A DNA stretch of 6,360 bases from Pseudomonadota bacterium. Lineage in GTDB: Bacteria > Pseudomonadota > Gammaproteobacteria > Arenicellales > Poriferihabitantaceae. The stretch's first letter is position 1, and every line of letters starts with the position of its first letter. Shown here in pieces: positions 1 to 5,696 of the stretch. Below the pieces are notes generated by a model. The model ran no database searches, was not told the origin of the DNA, and saw only the letters and a program-made list of their open reading frames with translations. The position numbers and the translations under genes were made by a program. The DNA is taken from assembly GCA_024226105.1 (NCBI GenBank), contig JAAELZ010000786.1, forward strand, positions 1 to 6,360, in the 5' to 3' direction.

Positions 1-489
1 GTTTACAAAAAAGTTATTCCCATTGGTTCGCCCGATCGGGGCGATGTGATGGTATTCCGTTTTCCGGAGAATACCAAAATCAACTTTATCAAACGCGTGG
101 TCGGATTGCCCGGTGATCATATCCGGGTGGTGGGCCGGACCCTGTATATCAATGGCCAGAAAACAGCACAGAAACTGGTTGACGAGAATCACCAGACTAA
201 TGATCGGGGTGGTTATGTCTCGAATCGTTACGAAGAAAGCCTGGACAGTGTAAACCACAGCATTTTGCTGCGCCGGGGTGGCCGGGGCTCAAAAGGTTTT
301 GATGGCGTGGTGCCGAAAGGACACTATTTTGTGCTCGGCGATAACCGGGATAATAGCCGGGACAGCCGGTATTGGGGTTTTGTACCTGAAGAAAACCTGG
401 TCGGGCGGGCATTTTTTATCTGGTTTGCCTGGGATGTAGTGAACGGTGGCGGTGTGGATTGGAGTAGAATTGGTGGCTCGATCAAGTAA
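1..489 (+). CDS. lepB: Signal peptidase I, C-terminal part (5' end outside window)
   Basis: Type I signal peptidase, an inner-membrane serine protease with a Ser/Lys dyad that removes signal peptides from exported proteins on the periplasmic side. The frame is open from base 1, giving 162 residues in the window; the N-terminal membrane segments and the catalytic serine lie upstream. The segment FIKRVVGLPGD carries the general-base lysine (AAA at 91-93, matching Lys145 of E. coli LepB). The third family signature, GDNRDNSRDSRYWG, begins at 337. The C-terminus ends in a hydrophobic FFIWFAWD stretch and a short tail, as in gammaproteobacterial LepB. The ATG at 49 and GTG at 46 are internal codons, not starts. 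It is followed 40 nt downstream by the DUF4845 gene, its usual neighbour. The identification is firm; only the missing 5' end is unseen. Confidence 0.96.
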   Translation, partial: VYKKVIPIGSPDRGDVMVFRFPENTKINFIKRVVGLPGDHIRVVGRTLYINGQKTAQKLVDENHQTNDRGGYVSNRYEESLDSVNHSILLRRGGRGSKGFDGVVPKGHYFVLGDNRDNSRDSRYWGFVPEENLVGRAFFIWFAWDVVNGGGVDWSRIGGSIK

Positions 490-515
490 ATAGAATTATA
501 TTTAGCTGTCTGATA

Positions 516-523
516 AAGGAGGT
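516..523 (+). promoter_or_regulatory. Strong Shine-Dalgarno for the DUF4845 gene
   Basis: AAGGAGGT is a near-perfect complement to the 3' end of 16S rRNA and lies 6 nt before a GTG codon at 530. It decides that GTG as the start and suggests efficient translation despite the non-ATG codon. Confidence 0.85.
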
Positions 524-529
524 AAAACA

Positions 530-931
530 GTGATTTCATCTAAAGTTTTAACCCGGCAACGCGGATTTACAACCGGGTGCGTACTCGTCAGCCTGCTCTT
601 TTTTAGCTTTAGCGGGTATCTGGGGTTTCGGCTGGGCGGGCCTTATATTGAATACCGAATGCTTGCAGGCGCGATGGATGATTTGGTCAAACATGAGGAT
701 TTCGGCACACTCAATAACACTCGCATCCGCAGCAGGTTATCTGAATCAGTGCGTAGAAGTTCCGGCATTAACCCATCGACCCTGAATTTGAAAAAAGTTG
801 TCTATGTCGTTGTGCGCGATGGTCGCAAAGTGGTAGGGTGTAACTATGAAGTGGCGGTCGAGCTGTTCTACAATATAAGCGCATTAATGCATTTTAAGCA
901 TGAGAGCATCGCTCAACCACGTACTCAATAG
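530..931 (+). CDS. DUF4845 family membrane-anchored protein
   Basis: A 133-residue protein whose length, topology and position between lepB and rnc match the DUF4845 family. Its function is not established. A short basic N-terminus (residues 1-12, with K5, R9, R11) precedes one hydrophobic segment at about residues 13-34, then a soluble domain of about 100 residues, presumably periplasmic. The C-terminal part has the family-like pattern of a YEV-type beta strand and a hydrophobic ELFYNISALMHF stretch. The start is GTG with a very strong Shine-Dalgarno. The N-terminus QRGFTTG resembles a type IV prepilin leader (glycine then phenylalanine), but there is no glutamate at mature position 5, so processing as a pilin is doubtful. 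The gene ends 23 nt before rnc and is probably co-transcribed with it. Confidence 0.85.
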   Translation: MISSKVLTRQRGFTTGCVLVSLLFFSFSGYLGFRLGGPYIEYRMLAGAMDDLVKHEDFGTLNNTRIRSRLSESVRRSSGINPSTLNLKKVVYVVVRDGRKVVGCNYEVAVELFYNISALMHFKHESIAQPRTQ

Positions 932-954
932 GCAGGCTTCCCGGGGAACGATAC

Positions 955-1659
955 ATGCCCGAGCCTGTTCATGATAGCCGGAAGATGAGTACGGGATTAC
1001 GTAAGTTGCAGGCACGTCTGGGTTATCTATTTGACGATTCCAGGTATCTCGAGATGGCGCTGACACATCGTAGCGCACACAAAAACAATAATGAACGCCT
1101 GGAGTTTTTAGGCGATGCGGTTCTTGGCTTGGTGATTGCCAGGGCATTGTTTGAACGATTTCCGGATGCGCGTGAGGGAAAGCTGACACGCATGCGTGCC
1201 AGGCTGGTGCGGGGTGATACCCTGTCGGAAATTGCCGAAGAGATTGAGGTACAGACGCATTTGATTCTCGGCGAAGGAGAACTTAAAGCCGGCGGCAGGC
1301 AGCGCAGCTCTATTCGTGCCGATGCGCTCGAAGCTATATTTGGTGCGATTTACCTGGATGCAGATTCCCAGAAAGTACGTGAGGTGATTCTCAAGCTTTA
1401 TGAGTCACGACTGGCGGAGGCGAATCCGGATATCGAAAAAGACCCGAAAACTCTTCTACAGGAAGCGGTGCAAAAGCAGGGCAAAGCCTTACCGGAATAT
1501 CAGATATTAAGCAAATCAGGGCAGGCCCATGATCTGGAATTTATGGTTGAATGCCGGTTGAGAGATATGGATATAGCAGAAACGGCAAAGGGCAAAAGCC
1601 GGCGCAATGCCGAGCAGACCGCCGCACAGCGGATGCTGGCGAAAATCAATCAAATTTGA
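955..1659 (+). CDS. rnc: Ribonuclease III
   Basis: RNase III, the Mg-dependent double-stranded-RNA endonuclease that processes rRNA precursors and structured mRNAs in the cytoplasm. It has 234 residues; the E. coli enzyme has 226. The RNase III domain spans about residues 14-155 with the signature NERLEFLGD (46-54), which includes E47, E50 and D54. D123 and E126 in RADALEA match E. coli D114 and E117, so the acidic active site is complete. The dsRNA-binding domain covers about 163-232, with KSRRNAEQTAA at its C-terminal helix. The ATG at 955 has GGGGA 7 nt upstream and is preferred. The alternative ATG at 985 would give a 224-residue protein closer to the family length, but its purine stretch abuts the start codon. 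Both options leave the domains intact. Confidence 0.96.
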   Translation: MPEPVHDSRKMSTGLRKLQARLGYLFDDSRYLEMALTHRSAHKNNNERLEFLGDAVLGLVIARALFERFPDAREGKLTRMRARLVRGDTLSEIAEEIEVQTHLILGEGELKAGGRQRSSIRADALEAIFGAIYLDADSQKVREVILKLYESRLAEANPDIEKDPKTLLQEAVQKQGKALPEYQILSKSGQAHDLEFMVECRLRDMDIAETAKGKSRRNAEQTAAQRMLAKINQI

Positions 1660-1669
1660 TGAGATCACA

Positions 1670-1717
1670 ATGAGCAGATCCTGTTTTTACCACGATTATT
1701 ATCGATTAACAGCATGA
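1670..1717 (+). CDS. Possible 15-codon leader ORF overlapping the era start
   Basis: The rnc-era gap contains an ATG at 1670 followed by 15 codons (MSRSCFYHDYYRLTA) and a TGA at 1715-1717 that overlaps the era start in the ATGA arrangement. The era ATG has no visible Shine-Dalgarno, so ribosomes finishing this ORF could reinitiate at era. The ORF's own Shine-Dalgarno is weak (a GATGAGA stretch about 4 nt upstream). The peptide matches no family I recognise and is rich in aromatic residues. An ORF this short can easily arise by chance, so the call rests on the overlap geometry only. Confidence 0.22.
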   Translation: MSRSCFYHDYYRLTA

Positions 1718-2628
1718 CGAAACAAGACAAACGGGCTAAGAAATTTGGCTTTGTAGCGCTGGTTGGGCCACCCAATGCGGGCAAATCCACCCTGATGAAC
1801 CATATGATCGGCACCAAAATTGCCATCACATCACGTAAACCGCAAACCACGCGTCACCGTATTCTGGGCATCAAAACGACCGATGATGCGCAAATAGTAT
1901 TTGTGGATACCCCGGGCATTCATGACCCGGGTAAGCGTCAGCTCAACAAGGTGATCAATAAAACCGCGATCAATAGCCTGGAAGACGTTGACATCGTTTT
2001 GTTTATGATGGATGACCGCGGTTGGAACGAAGAAGTCGAGCTCGCTTTTTCGGCCATCGGGAAACCCAAAGCACCGGTCTATTTGCTGATCAATAAAGTG
2101 GATAAACTGGGTGACAAAAAAGCACTGTTGCCAATGATTGATGCGGCACAAAAACGCCATGATTTCGAACAGATCATTCCCCTTTCTGCTATGCAATCCC
2201 GGGATACAGACGCGCTCTGGAAAACATTGCTGGCCGCGTTGACGGCGGATGATATGGGCTATGGTTTTCCCCCCGACCAGGTGACCGATAAAAGTCAGCG
2301 CTTTCTGGCGTCTGAACTGGTGCGTGAACAATTGTTTCGCCAGCTCGGCCAGGAATTACCGTATGCCACCGCCGTGGAGATAACCCGTTTTGAGGTGGAA
2401 GACGACGATTTTGTATCGATGGATATGACGATCTGGGTCGACCGTGACGGTCAAAAAGGCATTATCGTTGGCAAAAAAGGGGCAAAGCTCAAAGAAATCG
2501 GTACCCGGGCGCGTGAGCAGATGCAGGCCCTGTTTGGGAAGCGTGTGCATGTCTCATTGTGGGTAAAGGTCCGCAAAGGCTGGGCAGATAACGCGCGAAT
2601 GTTGAAATCACTTGGGTATACCGAGTAG
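1714..2628 (+). CDS. era: GTPase Era
   Basis: Era is a GTPase that binds the 3' end of 16S rRNA during 30S subunit assembly and couples ribosome maturation to growth. It has 304 residues, normal for the family. The GTPase domain shows G1 GPPNAGKS (18-25), the switch I region TSRKPQTTRHR (39-49), G3 DTPG (65-68), G4 NKVD (127-130) and G5 SAM (158-160). The C-terminal KH domain has its RNA-binding GxxG loop in IIVGKKGAKLKEIG (250-263) and ends with the usual WVKVRKGWAD and LKSLGY motifs. The P-loop has a proline and an alanine where E. coli has GRPNVGKS, a tolerated variation. The start lacks a clear Shine-Dalgarno and overlaps the stop of a 15-codon ORF. The gene lies 54 nt after rnc, its usual partner. 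Confidence 0.97.
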   Translation: MTKQDKRAKKFGFVALVGPPNAGKSTLMNHMIGTKIAITSRKPQTTRHRILGIKTTDDAQIVFVDTPGIHDPGKRQLNKVINKTAINSLEDVDIVLFMMDDRGWNEEVELAFSAIGKPKAPVYLLINKVDKLGDKKALLPMIDAAQKRHDFEQIIPLSAMQSRDTDALWKTLLAALTADDMGYGFPPDQVTDKSQRFLASELVREQLFRQLGQELPYATAVEITRFEVEDDDFVSMDMTIWVDRDGQKGIIVGKKGAKLKEIGTRAREQMQALFGKRVHVSLWVKVRKGWADNARMLKSLGYTE

Positions 2629-2639
2629 GGTACAGGCTA

Positions 2640-2673
2640 CCTCCTCCTTTAATGAAGGGTGATCGAGGGGGAG
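2640..2673 (+). repeat. C/G-rich hairpin repeat, copy A
   Basis: This stretch runs CCTCCTCCTTT, a short loop, AAGGG, then GAGGGGGAG. It aligns with the reverse complement of copy C (4071-4106) at most positions: a C-run plus TTT, an AAAGGG arm, then a second G-run. The pairing is imperfect, so it looks like a degraded copy of the same dispersed element. It lies just after era and before the small ORF at 2695. Confidence 0.5.
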
Positions 2674-2694
2674 AGCAAACGAGAGGAGCTTGAG

Positions 2695-2832
2695 ATGGCG
2701 ACCAATAGAATAACTTTTCAGCGTGCTCGACAGGTATTCAAATCTCTTCTGGCCCTTTTTTATCAACCAGGGGCATTCTTATCCGCTAAGGCCCGACAGG
2801 GGCGCGTCAATAATTCCCCTCATAACGGCTAA
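2695..2832 (+). CDS. Small basic ORF (45 aa) just upstream of recO
   Basis: The ATG at 2695 is preceded by AGAGGAG ending 6 nt upstream, one of the best Shine-Dalgarno sequences in the window. The ORF runs 45 codons to TAA at 2830-2832, 4 nt before the recO ATG. The peptide begins MATNRITFQRARQVFKSLLA and contains seven Arg/Lys and no Asp or Glu, so it is strongly basic. Residues 5-24 could form an amphipathic or partly hydrophobic helix. I recognise no family. recO has no good Shine-Dalgarno, so translational coupling from this ORF to recO is plausible. It could instead be a chance ORF in a spacer that also carries a repeat; the composition cannot decide between a real peptide and a leader whose only role is coupling. 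Confidence 0.45.
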   Translation: MATNRITFQRARQVFKSLLALFYQPGAFLSAKARQGRVNNSPHNG

Positions 2833-2836
2833 GCGC

Positions 2837-3574
2837 ATGCGGGTTAACCAACAGCCTGCTTATGTACTGCATACCCGGCCCTGGTCGGAGACCAGCCTGC
2901 TGGTTGATGTATTTACGCATGAACATGGGCGTTTTCGTTTGCTTGCCAAAGGCGCCCGACGCCAGAAGACAGGTCAGCGAGCTTTGTTACAGCCGTTTCA
3001 ACCGCTGATTATTTCATGGACAGCCAGGCGCAGTCTCGGCACCTTAACCGGTGTGGAAATGCGTATGAATTTTCCGCGTCTGCGAGAACAGCATTTGGCT
3101 TCGGCGTATTATATGTCGGAACTGTTGTTCAAGTTTCTACACGCCTATGATGCCCACGAATCTTTGTTTGAGGCCTATGATGAAGCGATAGGGAAGCTCT
3201 GTGAGACGCAGGAACCTGAATCAGTATTGCGTAGTTTTGAGTGCAGCCTGTTGAGCGAAGTAGGCTACGGCTTACAGCTGGAGCATGATGCCGGTAGTTT
3301 AGAACCCGTCGATGTTAATGCGCGCTACTACTATTACCCGGAGAAAGGCCCGGTTAAAGTGCGGGAGCATGATAGCCAGGCGGGTTTAACGGTTTCCGGC
3401 CGCACCCTGCAGGCGCTATCAAGCAAGATCTTTGATAATCAGCAGGTACAAAAAGAGAGCAAGCAGTTGCTGCGTATGTTGTTGACCCGCCAGGTCAAAG
3501 GGCGACTGTTTAGTACGCGTACGGTTTACGCGCAAATGCTTAAATCTCAGACAGGTAAACGTCCGTTGAAATGA
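2837..3574 (+). CDS. recO: DNA repair protein RecO
   Basis: RecO works with RecR, and often RecF, to load RecA onto SSB-coated single-stranded DNA in the RecFOR recombinational repair pathway. From the ATG at 2837 it has 245 residues (E. coli RecO has 242). The N-terminal OB-fold begins QPAYVLHTRPWSETSLL, matching E. coli AFVLHSRPWSETSL, and continues with RLLAKGARR. The helical C-terminal region includes YYMSELLFKFL, RSFECSLLSEVGYG and RLFSTRTVYAQM. The frame stays open upstream to a GTG at 2723, but those 38 extra residues are not RecO-like and overlap the small ORF at 2695, so the shorter start is chosen. There is no strong Shine-Dalgarno at this ATG. The usual downstream neighbour pdxJ is not present. 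Confidence 0.93.
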   Translation: MRVNQQPAYVLHTRPWSETSLLVDVFTHEHGRFRLLAKGARRQKTGQRALLQPFQPLIISWTARRSLGTLTGVEMRMNFPRLREQHLASAYYMSELLFKFLHAYDAHESLFEAYDEAIGKLCETQEPESVLRSFECSLLSEVGYGLQLEHDAGSLEPVDVNARYYYYPEKGPVKVREHDSQAGLTVSGRTLQALSSKIFDNQQVQKESKQLLRMLLTRQVKGRLFSTRTVYAQMLKSQTGKRPLK

Positions 3575-3711
3575 GGATAGAAACCGGTATTTTCAGCCCA
3601 GGTGCTGTTGGAGAAAGATGCCAATGCTTAACCGACCCGCTATATCAAAGTAGCATCACGCAAATTATGGCTGTATCGCTATCATTATTTGCAAATTGTA
3701 TACTGCAATGA
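3571..3711 (+). CDS. Possible 46-codon ORF overlapping the recO stop
   Basis: An ATG at 3571 overlaps the recO TGA as ATGA and opens a frame of 46 codons ending at TGA 3709-3711. The peptide begins MRIETGIFSPGAVGERCQCL and ends with a short hydrophobic stretch (MAVSLSLFANCIL). It does not look like PdxJ or any family I know. Its 3' end runs into the palindrome at 3695-3731. The stop-start overlap is what a coupled gene would show, but a chance ORF in a decaying region is at least as likely. Confidence 0.2.
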   Translation: MRIETGIFSPGAVGERCQCLTDPLYQSSITQIMAVSLSLFANCILQ

Positions 3712-3731
3712 GGAATTGCAGTCGCTACAAT
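3695..3731. promoter_or_regulatory. Interrupted 37-bp palindrome overlapping a TATACT box
   Basis: The core is a perfect dyad: ACTGCAAT (3702-3709), a 5-nt centre GAGGA, ATTGCAGT (3715-3722). Outside it, ATTGTA (3695-3700) pairs with TACAAT (3726-3731). TATACT at 3699-3704 is a good sigma70 -10 candidate, though no good -35 sits 16-18 nt upstream. The site lies 41 nt before the ATG of the decayed aminotransferase gene, so an operator-promoter relic is the simplest reading. An RNA hairpin is the alternative. No T-run follows on either strand, so it is not a standard intrinsic terminator. Confidence 0.45.
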
Positions 3732-3771
3732 GGCGCTTGCCAAAAATTACGCCACTTTAGTTAAAAGCACT

Positions 3772-3970
3772 ATGGTTCAACTTTTCGCCGATCGTATTCA
3801 GGATGTGCCGCGTTTGTTTATTCGGGAGATACTCACCGTTGCCTTGCAACCGGATGTCATTTCCTTCGCCGGGGGGGCTACCAAACCGCCTGTTATTTCC
3901 AGTAGATGAAATCAGGGAGGTAACGCCTGGGCCGGGTGCTGCATGCAATGCTGGTAGATCTGGATGGCCC
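3772..3970 (+). pseudogene. Decayed 5' fragment of a PLP-dependent aminotransferase gene
   Basis: The ATG at 3772 opens a frame reading MVQLFADRIQDVPRLFIREI through DVISFAGG, characteristic of the N-terminus of the 2-aminoadipate transaminase-like / MocR-type PLP-dependent aminotransferases (about 390-400 residues when whole). At the run of seven G (3871-3877) the frame breaks. Reading on with six G restores LPNRLLFPVDEIREVT, exactly what should follow FAGG. In the original frame, translation stops at TGA 3907-3909. Further on, the homology appears to have lost a few codons and a base: GAA then MQCW resembles the family's GAAALQYG. It fades out by about 3970. The remaining 300 or more residues, including the PLP lysine, are missing. 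Repeat copy B starts about 20 nt later, so a repeat-associated deletion may have removed the rest. Confidence 0.75.
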
Positions 3971-3991
3971 ATAATTACGTCACAAAAAGCG

Positions 3992-4024
3992 CCCCTCTGT
4001 AGTAAAGAGGGTTGGGGGAGATTT
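3992..4024 (+). repeat. C/G-rich hairpin repeat, copy B
   Basis: CCCTCT (3993-3998) and AGAGGG (4006-4011) form a 6-bp stem around a 7-nt loop, followed by TTGGGGGAGATTT. The layout is C-run, centre, G-run, TTGGGGG, ATTT, the same as copy D and the reverse complement of copy C. It directly follows the aminotransferase pseudogene. Confidence 0.65.
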
Positions 4025-4070
4025 AGGAGATAACAGAAAACATTGAAACATCAGAGCTTTACCACTATCA

Positions 4071-4106
4071 AAATCCCCCTCAGTCCCCCTTTGTCAAAGG
4101 GGGAGG
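4071..4106 (-). repeat. C/G-rich hairpin repeat, copy C (inverted relative to B)
   Basis: AAATCCCCCTCAGT is followed by a perfect 19-nt palindrome, CCCCCTTTG (4085-4093), T, CAAAGGGGG (4095-4103). This is the best-preserved copy and it faces copy B across a 46-nt spacer; the flanks GGGGGAGATTT and AAATCCCCCTC also nearly pair. It lies 14-36 nt beyond the stop codon of the minus-strand aminotransferase gene, where its hairpin could protect the mRNA 3' end or aid termination. No T-run follows the stem immediately. Confidence 0.75.
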
Positions 4107-4120
4107 TATCACGGCCTTAG

Positions 4121-5377
4121 TTAACTTAATGCCGCCATTCCTGCTTCCAGAATATCCATCACCTCGGCCACGTCTTCCTGCCGGCAGGTGCCGACTGAAA
4201 TTCGGAACCAGTCGCCGTAGCTTGTGGCCCCGAACCAGGAAAACGGCAGCACTCCGATCTTGACCGTATTGAGCAGGTAGGCATGCACTGCATCGGTATC
4301 TTCCAGTACAGTGCCATCAGGTGTTGTTTTACCCACCAGGTTTACTTTAACCGTCAGGTAGATCGCTGCCTGCGGCGCGATCGCATCAACAGGATAGCCT
4401 TTGGATTTAAGTGCCATAAAGCCGTCATAAAACCCCTGCAGGCGTGATTGCAGTTCGGCGCGAAACTGATTCAGGTAGGTATCCACCGCATCCGTATCCA
4501 GCAAAAACTTGCCCGCTGCAACTTGTTCGGGTTTGGGGGCCCAGGCACCGATGTGCGCGATGAAAGCAGTCATTTTGGGCAGTATATGCGCCGGAGCCGT
4601 TGCCCAGCCGACGCGAATACCGGTGCCGGCGAAGGATTTTGACAAACCATCGATAAATACCGCGTAATCTTTAATTTCAGGGCAAACTGTCAGGGGGTGA
4701 TGAAACTCAACATCGCCAAAGGTGAGTAACCAGTAAACCTGGTCAAACATGACATAAAGTGGTTTTTCATCCGTAGAACGACGCTTGTTGACATCAATAA
4801 CCATTTCGCAGATTTCTTTCAGGCGTTCGCGCGTGAAAACCGTACCGGTCGGGTTTTGCGGCGAACAAAGTGCCAGCAATTGTGCATCATCAAGATGCGG
4901 GCGTAGCTCTTCAGCCGTCGGCATAAAATCGTTTTCAGGCGAGGTTTCAACGATGGTCGCTTCGGTATTGGTGAGCAGGGTATAGTAATCGTTGTTCCAG
5001 GATGGGCCGGGGAAGACAACCTTGTCGCCGGGATCAACAATCACTTTGTAACAGGCGTAAATTAAAGGGCGCGAGCCACTGGCAATCTGGATGTCTTCGG
5101 CCGTGTAATTCAGTCCGCATATCCGGTTGAGGGTTTGCGCAACGCCGTCACGAAATTCAGGAACACCAAAGGCACCCGGATAATTCGTTTGATTGTCGTT
5201 ATAAGCCTTGATGGTCTCGGCTTTGAGTAGATCCGGAATGGGAAATATGTCTGAATCAAAATCACCGACCGTAAAGTTAAAAATTTTCTCACCCGCGGCT
5301 TTCTTTGCATTGATTTGCGCGGCAATGGTGAGAATGGGAGAGGTGGTAATGTCTTCTGCGAGTTTGGAGAGTTTCAT
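4121..5377 (-). CDS. Class I PLP-dependent aminotransferase, substrate unknown
   Basis: A 418-residue fold-type I aminotransferase, probably cytoplasmic, transferring an amino group between an amino acid and a 2-oxo acid with pyridoxal phosphate. The active-site set of the aspartate aminotransferase family is visible: the NYPGAFGVPEFRDGVA substrate and cofactor region (65-80), N175 in NPTG, D212 and Y215 in FDQVY, the Schiff-base K247 in DGLSKSFAGTGIRVGW, R255 in the same motif, and the substrate-carboxylate R392 in WFRISVG. Nothing is truncated. The substrate cannot be assigned, so no gene symbol is given. The start ATG at 5377 begins MKLSKLAEDITTSPIL, a sensible N-terminus, although no strong Shine-Dalgarno precedes it. 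The gene is alone on its strand and belongs to a different subfamily from the relic at 3772, so the two are not halves of one duplication. Confidence 0.92.
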   Translation of the reverse strand: MKLSKLAEDITTSPILTIAAQINAKKAAGEKIFNFTVGDFDSDIFPIPDLLKAETIKAYNDNQTNYPGAFGVPEFRDGVAQTLNRICGLNYTAEDIQIASGSRPLIYACYKVIVDPGDKVVFPGPSWNNDYYTLLTNTEATIVETSPENDFMPTAEELRPHLDDAQLLALCSPQNPTGTVFTRERLKEICEMVIDVNKRRSTDEKPLYVMFDQVYWLLTFGDVEFHHPLTVCPEIKDYAVFIDGLSKSFAGTGIRVGWATAPAHILPKMTAFIAHIGAWAPKPEQVAAGKFLLDTDAVDTYLNQFRAELQSRLQGFYDGFMALKSKGYPVDAIAPQAAIYLTVKVNLVGKTTPDGTVLEDTDAVHAYLLNTVKIGVLPFSWFGATSYGDWFRISVGTCRQEDVAEVMDILEAGMAALS

Positions 5378-5415
5378 GTGTTTATTTCAGAGAATAATTT
5401 TTTCAGGGTTTTTTA

Positions 5416-5592
5416 ATGATCACGCCAAACGCTCGACGACCATTGCCGACTAGTTTAGTCGTATCGCCGGTGGTAAACCAGCGGTCAGGCCCTCCAGATT
5501 GCTCAAATTTCCAGTTTTCCAGTATTCATTCTGCCATCTGTGCCGCCGGGCCTATAAGTTTTGTGCTGCTGCTCAAGTGCGTCGTGATTTGA
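5416..5592 (+). CDS. Doubtful 58-codon ORF in the divergent spacer
   Basis: The ATG at 5416 opens 58 codons to TGA at 5590-5592; the peptide begins MITPNARRPLPTSLVVSPVV and has a hydrophobic end (PISFVLLLKCVVI). There is no good Shine-Dalgarno. On the opposite strand the same bases read as two overlapping frames, one ending GTDGRMNTGKLEI (5503-5592) and one containing GPDRWFTTGDTTKLVGNG (5403-5524). The second could be the remnant of a frameshifted minus-strand gene. I recognise neither strand's product, and this may be non-coding. Confidence 0.18.
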   Translation: MITPNARRPLPTSLVVSPVVNQRSGPPDCSNFQFSSIHSAICAAGPISFVLLLKCVVI

Positions 5593-5653
5593 TCACAGCT
5601 TAACAACAGCTGCGATTTTCGTGCAAAACAAATACGCGTTTGCGAATCATTCT

Positions 5654-5683
5654 TTGCTAGTACTCTAATTTAAGTGCTACTAT
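5654..5683 (+). promoter_or_regulatory. Candidate sigma70 promoter for the DUF4124-glutaredoxin gene
   Basis: TTGCTA (5654-5659) and TACTAT (5678-5683) match four of six bases each to the -35 and -10 consensus, with an 18-nt spacer. Transcription would start near 5690, placing the repeat at 5697-5728 in the 5' untranslated region. This is a match by eye only. Confidence 0.35.
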
Positions 5684-5696
5684 TTCGGTGTTAGTA

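Noticed and set aside
46..51. lepB start at GTG 46 or ATG 49
   Set aside because: The frame is open to base 1 with LepB-like sequence (KVIPIGSPDRGDV), so these are internal codons of a gene cut by the window edge.
1831..2331. 166-aa minus-strand ORF inside era
   Set aside because: It is the antisense shadow of a clearly conserved GTPase and has no recognisable protein features.
2723..2836. N-terminal extension of RecO from GTG 2723
   Set aside because: The 38 extra residues do not resemble RecO, the protein from ATG 2837 already has the family's normal length, and the extension overlaps a better-signalled small ORF in another frame.
3803..4033. 76-aa plus-strand ORF at 3803-4033 as an independent gene
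   Set aside because: Its middle (GGLPNRLLFPVDEI) is the shifted frame of the aminotransferase relic, and its end runs through repeat copy B.
4085..4103. Intrinsic terminator for the minus-strand aminotransferase
   Set aside because: The stem is excellent, but the minus-strand sequence right after it is ACTGAGGGGG, not a T-run, so standard Rho-independent termination is not supported.
3992..4106. CRISPR-like repeat-spacer unit
   Set aside because: There are only two copies here, in opposite orientation and imperfect, with no array or cas genes. It fits a dispersed hairpin repeat better.
5447..5461. CGACTA-GTT-TAGTCG stem as an operator or recombination site
   Set aside because: A 6-bp stem with a 3-nt loop is too small to assign a role, and no recombinase or regulator gene is nearby.
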